Shown piece after piece: positions 36,245-47,638 of a stretch of 64,000 nt of DNA. Position 1 is the stretch's first letter. Every line of letters begins with the position of its first letter. The stretch comes from Saccharibacillus brassicae. Its GTDB lineage: Bacteria > Bacillota > Bacilli > Paenibacillales > Paenibacillaceae. The notes beneath the pieces are model-generated. The model was not told the DNA's origin. It did not search any database and worked only from the letters and a program-made list of their open reading frames with translations. The stretch covers positions 4,404,501 to 4,468,500 of the forward strand of contig NZ_CP041217.1 in NCBI RefSeq assembly GCF_006542275.1, written 5' to 3'. The position numbers and the translations under genes were made by a program.

Positions 36245-36912
36245 ATGCGGTCCTTTGGGTCGCGCGTACCGGAGTAGCTTAGCGTGATTTGCCCGACTAT
36301 TATGAACCTTGGTCCTCCGCTTACAGCTTTTTCTGGCGACCGCAAAAGTCAGGAACCTGGGAGAAAATCTTGCAGCATTTCGCCATCGACCCGGACTTCG
36401 AACAGATGATGTTGGATATGACAATCGTACGCGTGCACCAACACGGCACAGGCGCAAAAGGGGGCAGCACAAGCAAGCGATCCGAAGATTAAGAGGCGGA
36501 TTGACGACCAAAATCCAGGCGATCTTCGATGCGCTGGACAATCCGCTTCAATTTGAGCTGATACCTGGACAAGCACACGACTCGGTCAAAGGCTATGAAA
36601 GGATTTCCACGTTAGAGCTGGAAGATCATGAAGTTCCAGCTGATCGAGCGTATGACACGGATGCGATTCGAGAGCTTTTGCGTAACCAGAACGCAATCGC
36701 TGTCATTCCAAGTAAGAAAAATCGCCGCGTTAAGTCCGCGTATGACCGTAACGTTTATAAAGAAAGGCACTTGGTCGAATGCTTTTTCAACAAAGTCAAA
36801 AACTATCGACGCCTGGCCACTCGTTACAACAAGACAGCGAGCATGTTCAAGGCTTTTTTAGCTTTGATTTCGATTCGAATTCGGCTTAAATAAGTTTGCG
36901 TATACGCCCTAG
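36245..36912 (+). pseudogene. Truncated IS5-like element, right inverted copy
   Basis: Transposase fragments start inside the N-terminal part (LPDYYEPWSSAYSFFW) and run in two frames to ISIRIRLK. The outer end GTTTGCGTATACGCCC is retained. Its C-terminal half is nearly identical to the inverted copy at 27976-28432. Together they bracket the RiPP-like locus. Confidence 0.8.
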
Positions 36913-37212
36913 AGCAACGCAAGTATTTAATTTCGTAGGGGAAATTTTATCAATACTTTAAATGGCTTGTGAAAAACATAGAATTGTCAACAACCTCTAT
37001 TTTAAGTGATAACATAAGATTAATAATGAAATTCCGATTTCTTCACGGAAACCCTCGCTGGGGAACTGTAAAAAGGTTCAGTCATATTACCAAAAATACT
37101 GTTGATCGATACATTTCTTAGGGTATTAATTACGTTAATGAAACATTAAAATTAAAGGGTGAGATTTGCTGTCGTTCTGTGGTCAACATAGTATCAACGG
37201 TATAAGATTAAA

Positions 37213-37245
37213 ATAGAGACATAGGGAGCAGCGCTCCCTATGTCT
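37213..37245. repeat. Perfect 15-bp inverted repeat
   Basis: AGAGACATAGGGAGC and its exact complement flank a 3-base AGC spacer. No T run follows, so a terminator is unlikely. The surrounding 36913-37580 has no intact gene. Confidence 0.75.
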
Positions 37246-37280
37246 CTGCCCGCTGTCCCTTATTCCGGCAGTATCTTTGT

Positions 37281-37340
37281 TTATTCACAACCCATACTAT
37301 TGCCGTCGCGATCAAGATGCTTGGCGCAGCCTGGTTCGCC
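37281..37340 (-). pseudogene. Remnant of an Excalibur-domain gene
   Basis: On the minus strand the end of a frame reads CAKHLDRDGNSMGCE then stop, the C-terminal calcium-binding motif of Excalibur domains. The frame is blocked upstream by TAG. Only the tail remains. Confidence 0.55.
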
Positions 37341-37594
37341 CTAAGGATTGGATCGACCCCGCAGCACGAACAATTGTAATAGGGTGTCTTGGCGGTTAAT
37401 TATATTCCGAATTTGATTCCCCATATCCTATCAGCCCAAAATCTATTTCGTTGGCTACTTTTAGATTGCTGGCTGCGACCTGGGCATGAGAGGATAGAAG
37501 AGACTCGTCATTCAAGTACAAGCTTGACACTGCAGCCTTTTCTTCGGTATATTTTATGTGTCTTTTTATAGCATGCTATACAATAACAATCCAA

Positions 37595-37920
37595 GGAACG
37601 GATGAGTAGAGGGTAGAAGCTAGCCTCAGAGAACCGGGTATGGCGCTGCAAACCGGTCTGGCAGAACCTATCGAAGATGGTCCGGGAGGAACTTTGCGCA
37701 AGCCATGGAGCTTTTGTCGCGGGATGGACGGTACAGGCCCAAAGCCGGTACGCGGGATCTGTGCGGCGGAACAAGCGAAGGGTAAACGTAGAGCGTGTTC
37801 CAGCGTTAATGGACGGTCTGTTCAGACCGGCAGAGCCTTCGATTCGCGAGAACGAAGGGAATGTGGGTGGTACCGCGTGAGCTTCCGGCTCTCGTCCCAT
37901 TTCGGGACGGGAGCCTTTTT
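37595..37920 (+). promoter_or_regulatory. T-box riboswitch upstream of metG
   Basis: Contains the T-box sequence GGGTGGTACCGCG (37865-37877) followed by a terminator stem CTCTCGTCCC / GGGACGGGAG and TTTTT (37888-37920). Upstream AGTAGAGGG and CAGAGAACC fit stem I elements. A candidate Met specifier ATG lies at 37677-37679 in GAAGATGGTCC. Uncharged tRNA-Met would favour antitermination and metG expression. Confidence 0.88.
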
Positions 37921-37980
37921 GCGTCTTCCGCTTTCATCTGTGTAGCAGTCTGCACAGCATAGATTCAAAAGGTCAGTTGA

Positions 37981-40017
<2,037 letters not shown>

Positions 40018-40074
40018 TCGCAATGATAAATTTGAAATGCCTTATACGGTCCTTATATAAAAATTAGAGGTACG

Positions 40075-40115
40075 AAGTCGGCTTCTCCACTAACTGGAGA
40101 AGCCGGATTTTTACT
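40075..40115 (+). terminator. Terminator after metG
   Basis: GGCTTCTCCA and TGGAGAAGCC pair around CTAAC, followed by GGATTTTTA. Confidence 0.85.
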
Positions 40116-40300
40116 ATATCAATCTGATCGTAATAAGAAGTCAAATCAGCTACTCTTAAAAGGGACGATCGATAAAGTTTTTTGTCTGATGGCATTGATC
40201 GAGTATATTGATAGTAAAGGATTTGATCAAAAGAAAAGACTTGTTGACTTGAACTTTACTTATTTTATTAAAGAAATAATTCTAAGCTAATTGAAACAAA

Positions 40301-40342
40301 AGCAGCCAATCAAGGTGTTTATCTTTGATTGGCTGCTTTTTC
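40301..40342 (+). terminator. Orphan terminator
   Basis: AGCAGCCAATCAA and TTGATTGGCTGCT form a 13-bp stem followed by TTTTTCG. A tiny frame (about 40189-40290) precedes it but is not supportable as a gene; possibly the tail of a lost gene. Confidence 0.8.
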
Positions 40343-40754
40343 GTTAGACAAGAACTTTCCGATATTCTTACTGGGCTTTTTATCGTTCTGAGTCTTTGGA
40401 TTGAAAAGGGTGCTGCTCGCAAAAGATCATATAATTACATTTAACAAACTGACATTGTTTTTCCACAACCGACTACTCTTGTCATTGCTGCTCCGACAGT
40501 ACTATTTATATACCGAACCTATGTTACTAGAATTTGATACAATGTTCTTATAACGTTCTGTACCAGAAAGTAGCAAGACATTTTGCATCGAAGCGGAAAA
40601 GGGAAGAAAGTGCGGAAAAGCCTTATAAGTCAAGCGTTTAAAGCTCTTTTCGTAGAAGTTACGGTTACACGATTGGCGGTTCAATGCAAAGTGAGTCATT
40701 AGCGGAAAGTGAGAATGGCTTAATGGTGCGGAATTTAGCTATTTTTGATGCAGG

Positions 40755-40912
40755 GGTCTTATCTGAACGTAGTGGGATATGAAGGAATAACAGCGTTCAC
40801 TTTTCGGGTGATTTCAATGGTCTTATCTGAACGTAGTGGGATATGAAGTAACAAAGTGTGTCTCATCTTCTGACCAAGCGGTGGTTTTATCTGAAAGTAG
40901 TAGGATATCAGC
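40755..40912 (+). CRISPR. Three-repeat CRISPR remnant without cas genes
   Basis: Two identical 30-bp repeats (40755-40784, 40819-40848; beginning GGTCTTATCTGAACG and ending GGGATATGAAG) and a degenerate third (40883-40912) are separated by two different spacers of exactly 34 bp. Degeneration of the terminal repeat is typical of an array's trailing end. No cas gene is in the window. 40913-41467 holds no supportable gene. Confidence 0.75.
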
Positions 40913-41467
40913 TCTTTTCCATAATGTAAGTTTTTGTTTTCGGCTATTGTAATATGTCGTCGGTAGAAACATCACTATCATAATACACATGTTTTAGAAA
41001 ATGATATAGTATAGGGATACATCGCCACCCTCGCAGTAGTCGGACCGGCTCGATTCAGACGCGAACAAAAGGGCGCCGTGTCGATCTAGAATACGCATCA
41101 TCCATTGCAAATCCGAACGACGCTCGGAACGTGGCCAGGGCTAGCGAAAGGTGTGCGCCTGCGGGCCATAGGGGAATCCAATCTGAGACCGGAGCCGACC
41201 TATACTGGACACCTGCGTACATCCAGCGCTTCCATCAGATCCCGACGCCTGATAGCCCATCGCCGTGGCGGAAGTGCAGCAGCATGTCCGGATCAATCAG
41301 TTCTGACCGTGTGTCAGAAAAGGCGGCGATCCCCGGCAGCTGCAGACTTGGCCGACGTCCAAGACGAGCAGAGAAGCTAAAACTACGGAAAATGGCGCTG
41401 CTGGAGATTGATCGAAAAGCAAAAAAGTCATCGAGATAAGAGTACACCCTTGTCCCAATGACTTTTT

Positions 41468-41773
41468 CTATACCAACTTTACATTTTTATCAATAAAGAA
41501 CCCATCTGCATTTTGCGAGACGTTGCAACCTAATTCCTCTAACTTATATGCAACTTCTTTAGCATACTTACCCGAAATGAAAGCAATATTTTTTGTATTA
41601 GATTCTCTCCGCGATTCTAGTGCAGAAAAGGATGTAAAAATTTGTTTGATTGTATATGTCTTATGTTTAGAATCCATCGCGCTTATTTCCATTTCATTTC
41701 CGTCGGCATCGATCCACAATCCCTCATCTGCAAACACGCCCGCGTACGATCTTTTAAAATCTCTATCATTCAT
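41468..41773 (-). CDS. Small hypothetical protein
   Basis: 101 residues; ATG 41773 with AAAGGAG 11 bp upstream. Sequence has FADEGLWIDADGNEMEISAM and ends ADGFFIDKNVKLV. AT-rich and soluble. No family recognised. It sits between the CRISPR remnant and IS copy 2; 41774-42180 has no supportable gene. Confidence 0.55.
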   Translation of the reverse strand: MNDRDFKRSYAGVFADEGLWIDADGNEMEISAMDSKHKTYTIKQIFTSFSALESRRESNTKNIAFISGKYAKEVAYKLEELGCNVSQNADGFFIDKNVKLV

Positions 41774-42196
41774 ATGTTTATATCTCCTTTTAGGTGAATA
41801 TGCTACTTCAATTTTTGGATGTGGCCAAGCCGGGCGAAAGGAGCATAGACATGGCGCTGCGAAACAGAATAGAAAAGAGTTTTGAAAATCTCTACTATTA
41901 TATGCTATGGTACAAACTAAATTAATCTGCTCTTACTTTATTCCCTTTTGGGGAGGGGGATAAGGGGGAGGGGCCTTTGTTCAAGTATCGAGATGATCAA
42001 AATGAAGGGTAAATGCAGGTAGTAACGCCTAAAAAGGGGGTTTTGATTAATGCGCAGTATAAAAATACTACGCATTATATTTAAACTGAAAAAGATCAGA
42101 AAAAGGAGAAAGTATGCCTTATTTCTACACAACATACAACTCTTTTTCGCTGCCGAGCAAGCATTTTAAGAACTTTACTAGGGCCTGTACGCAAAC

Positions 42197-42589
42197 CTAT
42201 TTAAGCCAGATCCGAATCGAAATTAAAGCTAAAAAAGCCTTGAACATGCTCGCTGTCTTATCATAACGAGTCGCTAGGCGTCGGTAGTTTTTCATTTTAT
42301 TGAAAAAGCACTCGACCAAGTGCCGTTCTTTATAGACGCTACGGTCGTAAGGCTGCTTCACACGGCGATTTCTCTTGCTGGGAATCACAGCGATTGCGTT
42401 TTGTTCCCTTAAAAGAGTCCGAATCGCATCCGTATCGTAAGCACGATCGGCTAAAACCTCACGGTTTGACAGGTCGAACTGAGATAGCATTTCGTATCCT
42501 TTGACCGAGTCGTGAGCTTGCCTCGGCGTCAGCTCGAACTTGAGCGGATTGCCCAGCGCATCGAAGATCGCCTGGATTTTGGTTGTCAA
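42197..42589 (-). CDS. IS transposase C-terminal frame (copy 2)
   Basis: 130 residues from TTG 42589. LADRAYDTDAI and ERHLVECFFNKMKNYRRLATRYDK supply the second Asp and the Glu of the DDE site. The 4-bp overlap allows translational coupling or programmed frameshift with the N-terminal frame. Confidence 0.75.
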   Translation of the reverse strand: MTTKIQAIFDALGNPLKFELTPRQAHDSVKGYEMLSQFDLSNREVLADRAYDTDAIRTLLREQNAIAVIPSKRNRRVKQPYDRSVYKERHLVECFFNKMKNYRRLATRYDKTASMFKAFLALISIRIWLK

Positions 42590-42906
42590 TCCGCCTCTTG
42601 ATCTTCCGATCGCTTGCTTGTGCTGCCCCCTTTTGCGCCCGTTCCATGCTGACGAACGCGCACAATCGTCGTATCGAGCATCATTTGTTCGAAGTCTGGT
42701 TCAATGGCGACATGTTCCAAGATTTTGTCCCAGGTTCCCGATTTCTGCAATCGCCAAAAGAAGCTGTAAGCTGAAGACCAAGACCCGTAATAATCCGGTA
42801 AATCTCGCCAAGCCGCTCCGGCACGAGCGACCCAAAGAACGGCATTCAGTCGGTGTCTTCGGTCTTGAGGTGGACGTCCTCCCTGAGTTTTTCGAGTCGG
42901 TGGCAA
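42586..42906 (-). CDS. IS transposase N-terminal frame (copy 2)
   Basis: 106 residues from TTG with MLDTTIVRVRQHGTGAKGG (first catalytic Asp). Its end overlaps the start of the C-terminal frame by 4 bp. The same upstream amber codon as in copy 1 is present. Confidence 0.75.
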   Translation of the reverse strand: MPPTRKTQGGRPPQDRRHRLNAVLWVARAGAAWRDLPDYYGSWSSAYSFFWRLQKSGTWDKILEHVAIEPDFEQMMLDTTIVRVRQHGTGAKGGSTSKRSEDQEAD

Positions 42907-43013
42907 GAAAGATTCGATAGCGTTCTATTCCTCGTCGGTTAAATCATATCGTCGTCTCATCTCTTTAATTTAACAGATTTGAGCGCTCTCTTGAAGTTTG
43001 CGTACAGCCCCTA

Positions 43014-43637
43014 ATGAAAAAAGAGATAATAAAATATTTGAACAGTAATTTCCCGAACTTGAGGGGTAAAGTACATCTTAGATTTGAACTTGGAGAACCT
43101 TTTCCAAACGGATCAAACCGAAGAATCAAACAAGTGAATAAAAGAGTGGTCACGATATTCGAAGAGATTTTTGACCAAGATGATTTTATTTTTTTATACA
43201 TTAAAGACTGGGAAGATCGAGAAGATCCTATGTTTGGAAATACCACACCCGAATATCTCTACGAGCTGCTTGATGGAAAAGTCATCGAAGAGGAGGTCGG
43301 CTTTGAACTAGATGAAGATGAGGACGAACTAGGAAACACGATTGAAATAAAAAATGAATGTCAAATTAAAATCTTAAATGGAGTGGTCTCTTCATTTCCT
43401 TATCGCAAAATCCTTGAAGGGATTAGTCATTACGAACAGGGAAGAGAGCCATCACTAGGTCAAAGTGTATTTTTCATCAGCAAGAATAAGGGCATTCTAT
43501 TTCACATGTATGATGATAGAGGTTGTATCATTCATTCAAACTCGAAGAAACATTTAAGACCGCTGTATATGAAATATAATGATTGGATTGTGGACTATTG
43601 GAGAGGTTACTTTGACGGAGTGTTCAAGGAAGAGTGA
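43014..43637 (+). CDS. DUF3885-like protein, cassette 7
   Basis: 207 residues. NLRGKVHLRFELGEPFPNGS near the N-terminus, IFLYIKDWEDREDPMFG and a C-terminal VFFISKNKGILFHMYDDRGC with HLRPLYMKYNDWIVDY, resembling DUF3885 proteins of unknown role. The natural ribosome binding site has been separated by the 15.9-kb insertion and now lies at 27097-27101, so expression may be impaired. Confidence 0.7.
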   Translation: MKKEIIKYLNSNFPNLRGKVHLRFELGEPFPNGSNRRIKQVNKRVVTIFEEIFDQDDFIFLYIKDWEDREDPMFGNTTPEYLYELLDGKVIEEEVGFELDEDEDELGNTIEIKNECQIKILNGVVSSFPYRKILEGISHYEQGREPSLGQSVFFISKNKGILFHMYDDRGCIIHSNSKKHLRPLYMKYNDWIVDYWRGYFDGVFKEE

Positions 43638-43643
43638 TACAGC

Positions 43644-43739
43644 GTCTAACATCATATTCACGCTGCGGACATCTATCCTTGGCCCGGCATTCGCCGGACA
43701 CCCAGCATACGCTGGGTCGTGAATACAGGAACGTTATGG
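43644..43739 (+). repeat. attC-like site 7
   Basis: Starts GTCTAAC, ends GTTATGG. Outer stem TATTCACG / CGTGAATA. Inner hairpins GGACATCTATCC, CCGGCATTCGCCGG, CCCAGCATACGCTGGG (third arm covaries versus site 1). Confidence 0.78.
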
Positions 43740-43774
43740 GGAATTGACCAAAGAACTATTGTGAGGGATAAATC

Positions 43775-44233
43775 GTGAAGGATCTAAAAAGAAAGCGAAG
43801 ACTTGAGGTATTACTTGAAAGAAACAAATCAAGAAATAAAGAGAAAGATACAAGTGTAGCACTTGAAGAGTGTCTGATCGCGCTAGGCAGCGACGTGATT
43901 GTTTGGAGTGATAAGAAAACAAAAGAAATCTATCAATCATTTGAAGATGAATTGAAAATCACTTCGTATGGACGCATAGAATGGGATCTCTATGCAGAGT
44001 ATGAAGAGATCGATAAAAACACGTTTGAAAATCGATATGCGAATGAAGAAGACAGTCAGTATTTATTATGGAACTATGGATCCGATCCTGTAATCGAAGC
44101 AAAGATGAGTCAGATTGTCAAAAGCTTGGATGAGGTAACTTCCGTGTGTCCAGATGTATGGATCTATCAAAAAAATAAACGGATTATTGAAATCTTTCAT
44201 GATGGAATAATAAGAGTTCTAAATAAGATTTAA
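43775..44233 (+). CDS. Hypothetical protein, cassette 8
   Basis: 152 residues, GTG start after GTGAGGG. Basic N-terminal 30 residues, then an acidic alpha/beta part (DVIVWSDKKTKEIYQSFEDE; ends IIEIFHDGIIRVLNKI). No family recognised; size and single-gene context are compatible with an immunity-like protein but nothing proves it. Confidence 0.65.
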   Translation: MKDLKRKRRLEVLLERNKSRNKEKDTSVALEECLIALGSDVIVWSDKKTKEIYQSFEDELKITSYGRIEWDLYAEYEEIDKNTFENRYANEEDSQYLLWNYGSDPVIEAKMSQIVKSLDEVTSVCPDVWIYQKNKRIIEIFHDGIIRVLNKI

Positions 44234-44278
44234 GGACAAAAAAGGATTCGAAGGTAACTCAAAGAAGAGGCCAACATC

Positions 44279-44374
44279 CCCTAACATCATATTCACGCTG
44301 CGGGCATACGCCCTTGGCCCGGCACTCGCCTGTCACTCGACATACGTCGAGTCGTGAATACAGAAACATTGTGC
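44279..44374 (+). repeat. attC-like site 8
   Basis: Starts TCCCCTAAC, near-complement of GTTATGGGGA ending site 7. Ends ATTGTGC, a decayed core. Inner hairpins GGGCATACGCCC, CCGGCACTCGCCTG, CTCGACATACGTCGAG; outer stem TATTCACG / CGTGAATA. Confidence 0.75.
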
Positions 44375-44417
44375 GCAATACCCTAAATTCAAAAAAACAT
44401 TAAAGGGGAAATTTATT

Positions 44418-44939
44418 ATGAACAATCTTAGATTAACAAAACCTCAAATAGAATTAAAAAAGGAATATTTATCTTTTTATTTGGAATGGAAAGAATCCGG
44501 TGAGGATATGGTTCCTTGGGTTATTAATAAAGATCCAAGTGATTTCCAAGCTATGTTGAAATCGTTATGGGATAGTGAGAATGGGATTGATTTGCCGGAT
44601 GGATGGGTCTCAGATTCAACATTTTGGCTTGTGAATAGCGTAGATAAAGTGTTAGGTGCAGTTAATATAAGGCATAGACTTACCGAAGATTTAATGAATG
44701 CCGGTGGTCATATTGGTTATGGGATTCGTCCATCTGAACGTCGTAAGGGTCTCGCAACAAAGTTATTAGAACTATCTCTTACTGAAGCAAAAAAACTAGG
44801 TATAGAAAATGTCTTGGTTGTCTGTGATGCAGGAAATATAGGGTCTGCCAAAACCATTATTAAAAACAGTGGAGAACCGGATTTAGATTTTATTGAAGAG
44901 GATGGAAACGTAATAAAAAGATATTGGATAAAAAACTAG
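44418..44939 (+). CDS. GNAT acetyltransferase, cassette 9
   Basis: 173 residues with the acetyl-CoA binding region GYGIRPSERRKGLATKLLEL and WVSDSTFWLVNSVDKVLGAV before it. Typical GNAT fold, substrate unknown; acetyltransferases are common integron cassette cargo. ATG after AAAGGGGAAA. Confidence 0.85.
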   Translation: MNNLRLTKPQIELKKEYLSFYLEWKESGEDMVPWVINKDPSDFQAMLKSLWDSENGIDLPDGWVSDSTFWLVNSVDKVLGAVNIRHRLTEDLMNAGGHIGYGIRPSERRKGLATKLLELSLTEAKKLGIENVLVVCDAGNIGSAKTIIKNSGEPDLDFIEEDGNVIKRYWIKN

Positions 44940-44973
44940 TGTATGAAAGATAATTCGGGGAAGAGGGTACTGC

Positions 44974-45010
44974 ACATAACAGAATATGCACGCTGCGTAC
45001 ACTCCTATTC
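44974..45010 (+). repeat. Truncated attC-like site 9, right end of the array
   Basis: GCACATAAC then AGAATATGCACGCTGCGTACA matches the left half of the other sites. The core partly complements the ATTGTGC ending site 8. The second half is missing and unrelated sequence follows. Confidence 0.6.
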
Positions 45011-45106
45011 GAACCCAAACCAGCCGCAGACCTCCACACGCCTAACCTTAAATCGAATAAAGTAATACCACTTAAAAAACCACCCCTACAACAGGAGAAC
45101 TCCCTA

Positions 45107-45517
45107 TTGAACCTAAACCACCAGCAGCTGCTATTCAGCCTATTCCACGACGGGACTCTATTCAATATCAGCAAAAGCGGCAGTGACTACTTGTTCTCCA
45201 TAGACATTCCATACCTGGCAGAACGCCTGAATCCTGATTACAGTTTCTTCACCCTCAAGCTTTCCCAGACTCAGGAGTTCTTTTTCCAGCAGGATACGTC
45301 GAATCAAGTCGTGGAAGATCTCGATGAACTCAATCGAATGCAATTGGAAATTTTAAAAACAGACTCGACAGGGAGCAAGATCAAAGTATTTTGTACCGAT
45401 GGTCCAAATGAGCATTTTGGTTTTTTACATATTAAGACGGAAGACATTCAAATCTATGATCCGAAAAACCGGCGCTTAGAACTTGTAGAAGTCGAACAGG
45501 AAGCACGAAATTACTGA
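45107..45517 (+). CDS. Hypothetical protein
   Basis: 136 residues. TTG start after CAGGAGAA. Sequence contains GTLFNISKSGSDYLFSIDIPYL and EHFGFLHIKTEDIQIYDPKN. Small soluble beta-rich protein, no family recognised. First gene right of the cassette array and intermediate in GC. Confidence 0.65.
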   Translation: MNLNHQQLLFSLFHDGTLFNISKSGSDYLFSIDIPYLAERLNPDYSFFTLKLSQTQEFFFQQDTSNQVVEDLDELNRMQLEILKTDSTGSKIKVFCTDGPNEHFGFLHIKTEDIQIYDPKNRRLELVEVEQEARNY

Positions 45518-45555
45518 CAGGAGTTTGGTGAACGAAGCAGAAACGGAGGTACAAA

Positions 45556-46242
45556 GTGAACCTATTTCACGAAGCCGAACGGGTAATCTTGCAACCGAAT
45601 CAGAGGCAGCCTGCCCTGAATACGCCTCTTGGGAGTCTCGCGTTCTCGCTGACGGTCTCCGGTCAAACGTATCTACCGAGTCACTATGGGGCGCTTCAAC
45701 AGGGGGGTTCTTTTTACCACTATGAGTCTGATACTTTTGATTGCGAACTGGTTCTTTGCAGGCCTGCGCTTGATGCTCGTCTGTCGCTTGCCCTGCAGGA
45801 GTGTTGGGGAGCGGTGTTCCGAATCAAGTCGCATGCTCCTACGACAATCCGCGGATGCGGTTTTTCGGCGTTCTGGCAGGAAGGCTTCAGCTGGAGCGAA
45901 TCTGGATCGGACACCGGGGAACATCTCGAAGCTGTCGTGTACGAGAACCCGGAATATCGGCTGCATTTGGGCACCCAAGACGGCCACATGTTGATGATAA
46001 GAAAACATCGTGGAGACCGGATTCCGCAATCGCTGAATTTGGAATCCGATTTCGAACAACATGGGTTGATTACAAGTTCCGAGCAGGGGATTGAAGTGCC
46101 GATGACAGAGATCGAGCCGCATGAGACGTGTCAGATCCATTTCGTTGCGGCCTGGACCCGGAATATGGAAGAGGACAATTCGACGTGGCTTGCCGTAGAT
46201 CAGCTTGCGGCGAACATTTTGCACACAGAAGGACTTTTGTAG
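45556..46242 (+). CDS. Hypothetical protein
   Basis: 228 residues from GTG after ACGGAGG. Beta-rich sequence: GSLAFSLTVSGQTYLPSHYG, VVYENPEYRLHLGTQDGHML, ending DQLAANILHTEGLL. No signal peptide and no family recognised. It lies 38 bp after the previous gene, probably one transcript. Confidence 0.65.
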   Translation: MNLFHEAERVILQPNQRQPALNTPLGSLAFSLTVSGQTYLPSHYGALQQGGSFYHYESDTFDCELVLCRPALDARLSLALQECWGAVFRIKSHAPTTIRGCGFSAFWQEGFSWSESGSDTGEHLEAVVYENPEYRLHLGTQDGHMLMIRKHRGDRIPQSLNLESDFEQHGLITSSEQGIEVPMTEIEPHETCQIHFVAAWTRNMEEDNSTWLAVDQLAANILHTEGLL

Positions 46243-46417
46243 TTCTTTTCCAAGCCTGCATCAAAGATCTGGTTCTCGTCTCCATCGCGGAAAATTACAT
46301 CGATCAGAAGAAATTGAGCGTAACGAACAGAAGCGAGGTTGCGTCTACCTTTTAAGCAAAAAAGCCTTTCCTGAAGCTTACCTATGCACTACCGAACGTA
46401 AAAAGGAGGTTCCATCC

Positions 46418-47167
46418 ATGTCCAACCATATGACGGCAATCGGCTTCGACGTACACTCGGAGGAAGATTTTGAAGAGGTGGCCGAGTATGCTTACGAGAC
46501 AGGCGAGAGTATCGAGACGGCGCGGGGGACTTACTTGCGGGTGCGAGCGGGTTCGGGGATCGAGATCTGGCTGCAAATGAATACGGAGCAGCAGGTGATC
46601 GGGCTCAACCCGCATTACGAAGGTTCTTCCCGCTTCAAGGTCAGGCTGACCGACGAGATTATCCGCAGCGAAGGCAGCGAGCTGGATGGGACTTTTCATG
46701 TGTGGGCGGAATTCGACGGGGAAACGGAGGAGTCGGGCTCGTATCCGTTTGTATTCGAGATGCCAAACCGGGCCGTGTACGGAGACGTACAGCTGCCTCG
46801 GAGCGTGAGCATTCAACTGACCGCTTTTGCGCATGAACTTAGCGTATTTGACAACGAGGAGCATTTTCACGTTTCCCAGCAGCAGGCAGAAGTGAAGTTT
46901 GCGGCGGAATCGTTTATTCCTACCGGGTTGTTCGGCGAAGCAGACGAACCGGGCTCGATGGCGATGTTCACGGGTCAAGTGGTGGAGAGCGCCTGGATCA
47001 CGAACGAACAGACGGGTAAAGACTTCCATTGGGCGTTGGTGCGAACGTTGGGCGGCGAGATCGACGTGGTAGCGGATCGGGAGACGTTGGAGGCTGACAT
47101 CCCGGTCGGCGGTATTGTCTCCGGTACGTTCTGGTTAAGTGCCAAAATCATGGAAGAGTCAGCCTAA
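46418..47167 (+). CDS. Hypothetical conserved protein
   Basis: 249 residues from ATG 46418 with AAAGGAGG. MSNHMTAIGFDVHSEEDFEE, then a beta-rich body with EIWLQMNTEQQVIGLNPHYEG and a C-terminal GGIVSGTFWLSAKIMEESA. Likely a cytoplasmic bacterial conserved family, function unknown. The next gene begins 24 bp downstream. Confidence 0.7.
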   Translation: MSNHMTAIGFDVHSEEDFEEVAEYAYETGESIETARGTYLRVRAGSGIEIWLQMNTEQQVIGLNPHYEGSSRFKVRLTDEIIRSEGSELDGTFHVWAEFDGETEESGSYPFVFEMPNRAVYGDVQLPRSVSIQLTAFAHELSVFDNEEHFHVSQQQAEVKFAAESFIPTGLFGEADEPGSMAMFTGQVVESAWITNEQTGKDFHWALVRTLGGEIDVVADRETLEADIPVGGIVSGTFWLSAKIMEESA

Positions 47168-47191
47168 TCCGAAAAGGAGTGGGGATGCAAG

Positions 47192-47638
47192 ATGAAAACA
47201 TTATACAGGCCGGTCGGGCTTACCGAAATGCAGTTGATTCTGGACAAGGGTCTCCAGGGCTTTCCGCCGCGTCTGCCGGATCAACCGATCTTCTATCCGG
47301 TGTTGAACAAGCCGTATGCGGACCGGATCGCCGGGGAGTGGAACACGCAGGACCGCTTTTCGGGATTTGTCGGGTTCGTGACGGAATTCGCGGTGAAGAG
47401 CCCGTTTATCGATCGGTACGAAGAGCAGATCGTAGGCGCTAGGCAGCACGCGGAGCTGTGGATTCCGTCAGACGAATTGGAAGAGATGAACGCGAATATC
47501 GAAGGCGGAATCCGGATCGTCGACGTTTTCTGCGGATCGCCTCATACAGAACTGACGCCGGCAGAGATGCCTCTGGACGCTCAAGCGCTCGCAGAACTCC
47601 TTGCCCGATTACACACGAACTTGGAGGGAAATCCATGA
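47192..47638 (+). CDS. ADP-ribosylation/crystallin J1-like small protein
   Basis: 148 residues. LYRPVGLTEMQLILDKG, FPPRLPDQPIFYPVLN and QHAELWIPSDELEEMNANI match a widespread Bacillota family labelled crystallin J1-like. No enzyme activity is established. ATG after AAAAGGAG; overlaps the acetyltransferase gene start by 4 bp. Confidence 0.65.
   Translation: MKTLYRPVGLTEMQLILDKGLQGFPPRLPDQPIFYPVLNKPYADRIAGEWNTQDRFSGFVGFVTEFAVKSPFIDRYEEQIVGARQHAELWIPSDELEEMNANIEGGIRIVDVFCGSPHTELTPAEMPLDAQALAELLARLHTNLEGNP

Larger units (their letters stand above)
42181..43011 (-). mobile_element. IS5-like insertion sequence, copy 2
   Basis: 831 bp with ends GGGCCTGTACGCAAAC and GGGGCTGTACGCAAAC, flanked by TA. 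Same orientation as copy 1 and differing from it by scattered substitutions. Right boundary of the 15.9-kb insertion. Confidence 0.85.

Noticed and set aside
40502-40699. 65-codon minus-strand frame near the CRISPR remnant, considered as a cas fragment
   Set aside because: No Cas motif, no ribosome binding site, and composition like surrounding non-coding DNA.
41105-41439. Plus-strand frames of 91 and 102 codons right of the CRISPR remnant
   Set aside because: Overlapping frames of similar quality, no ribosome binding site and no recognisable domain; likely degraded DNA.
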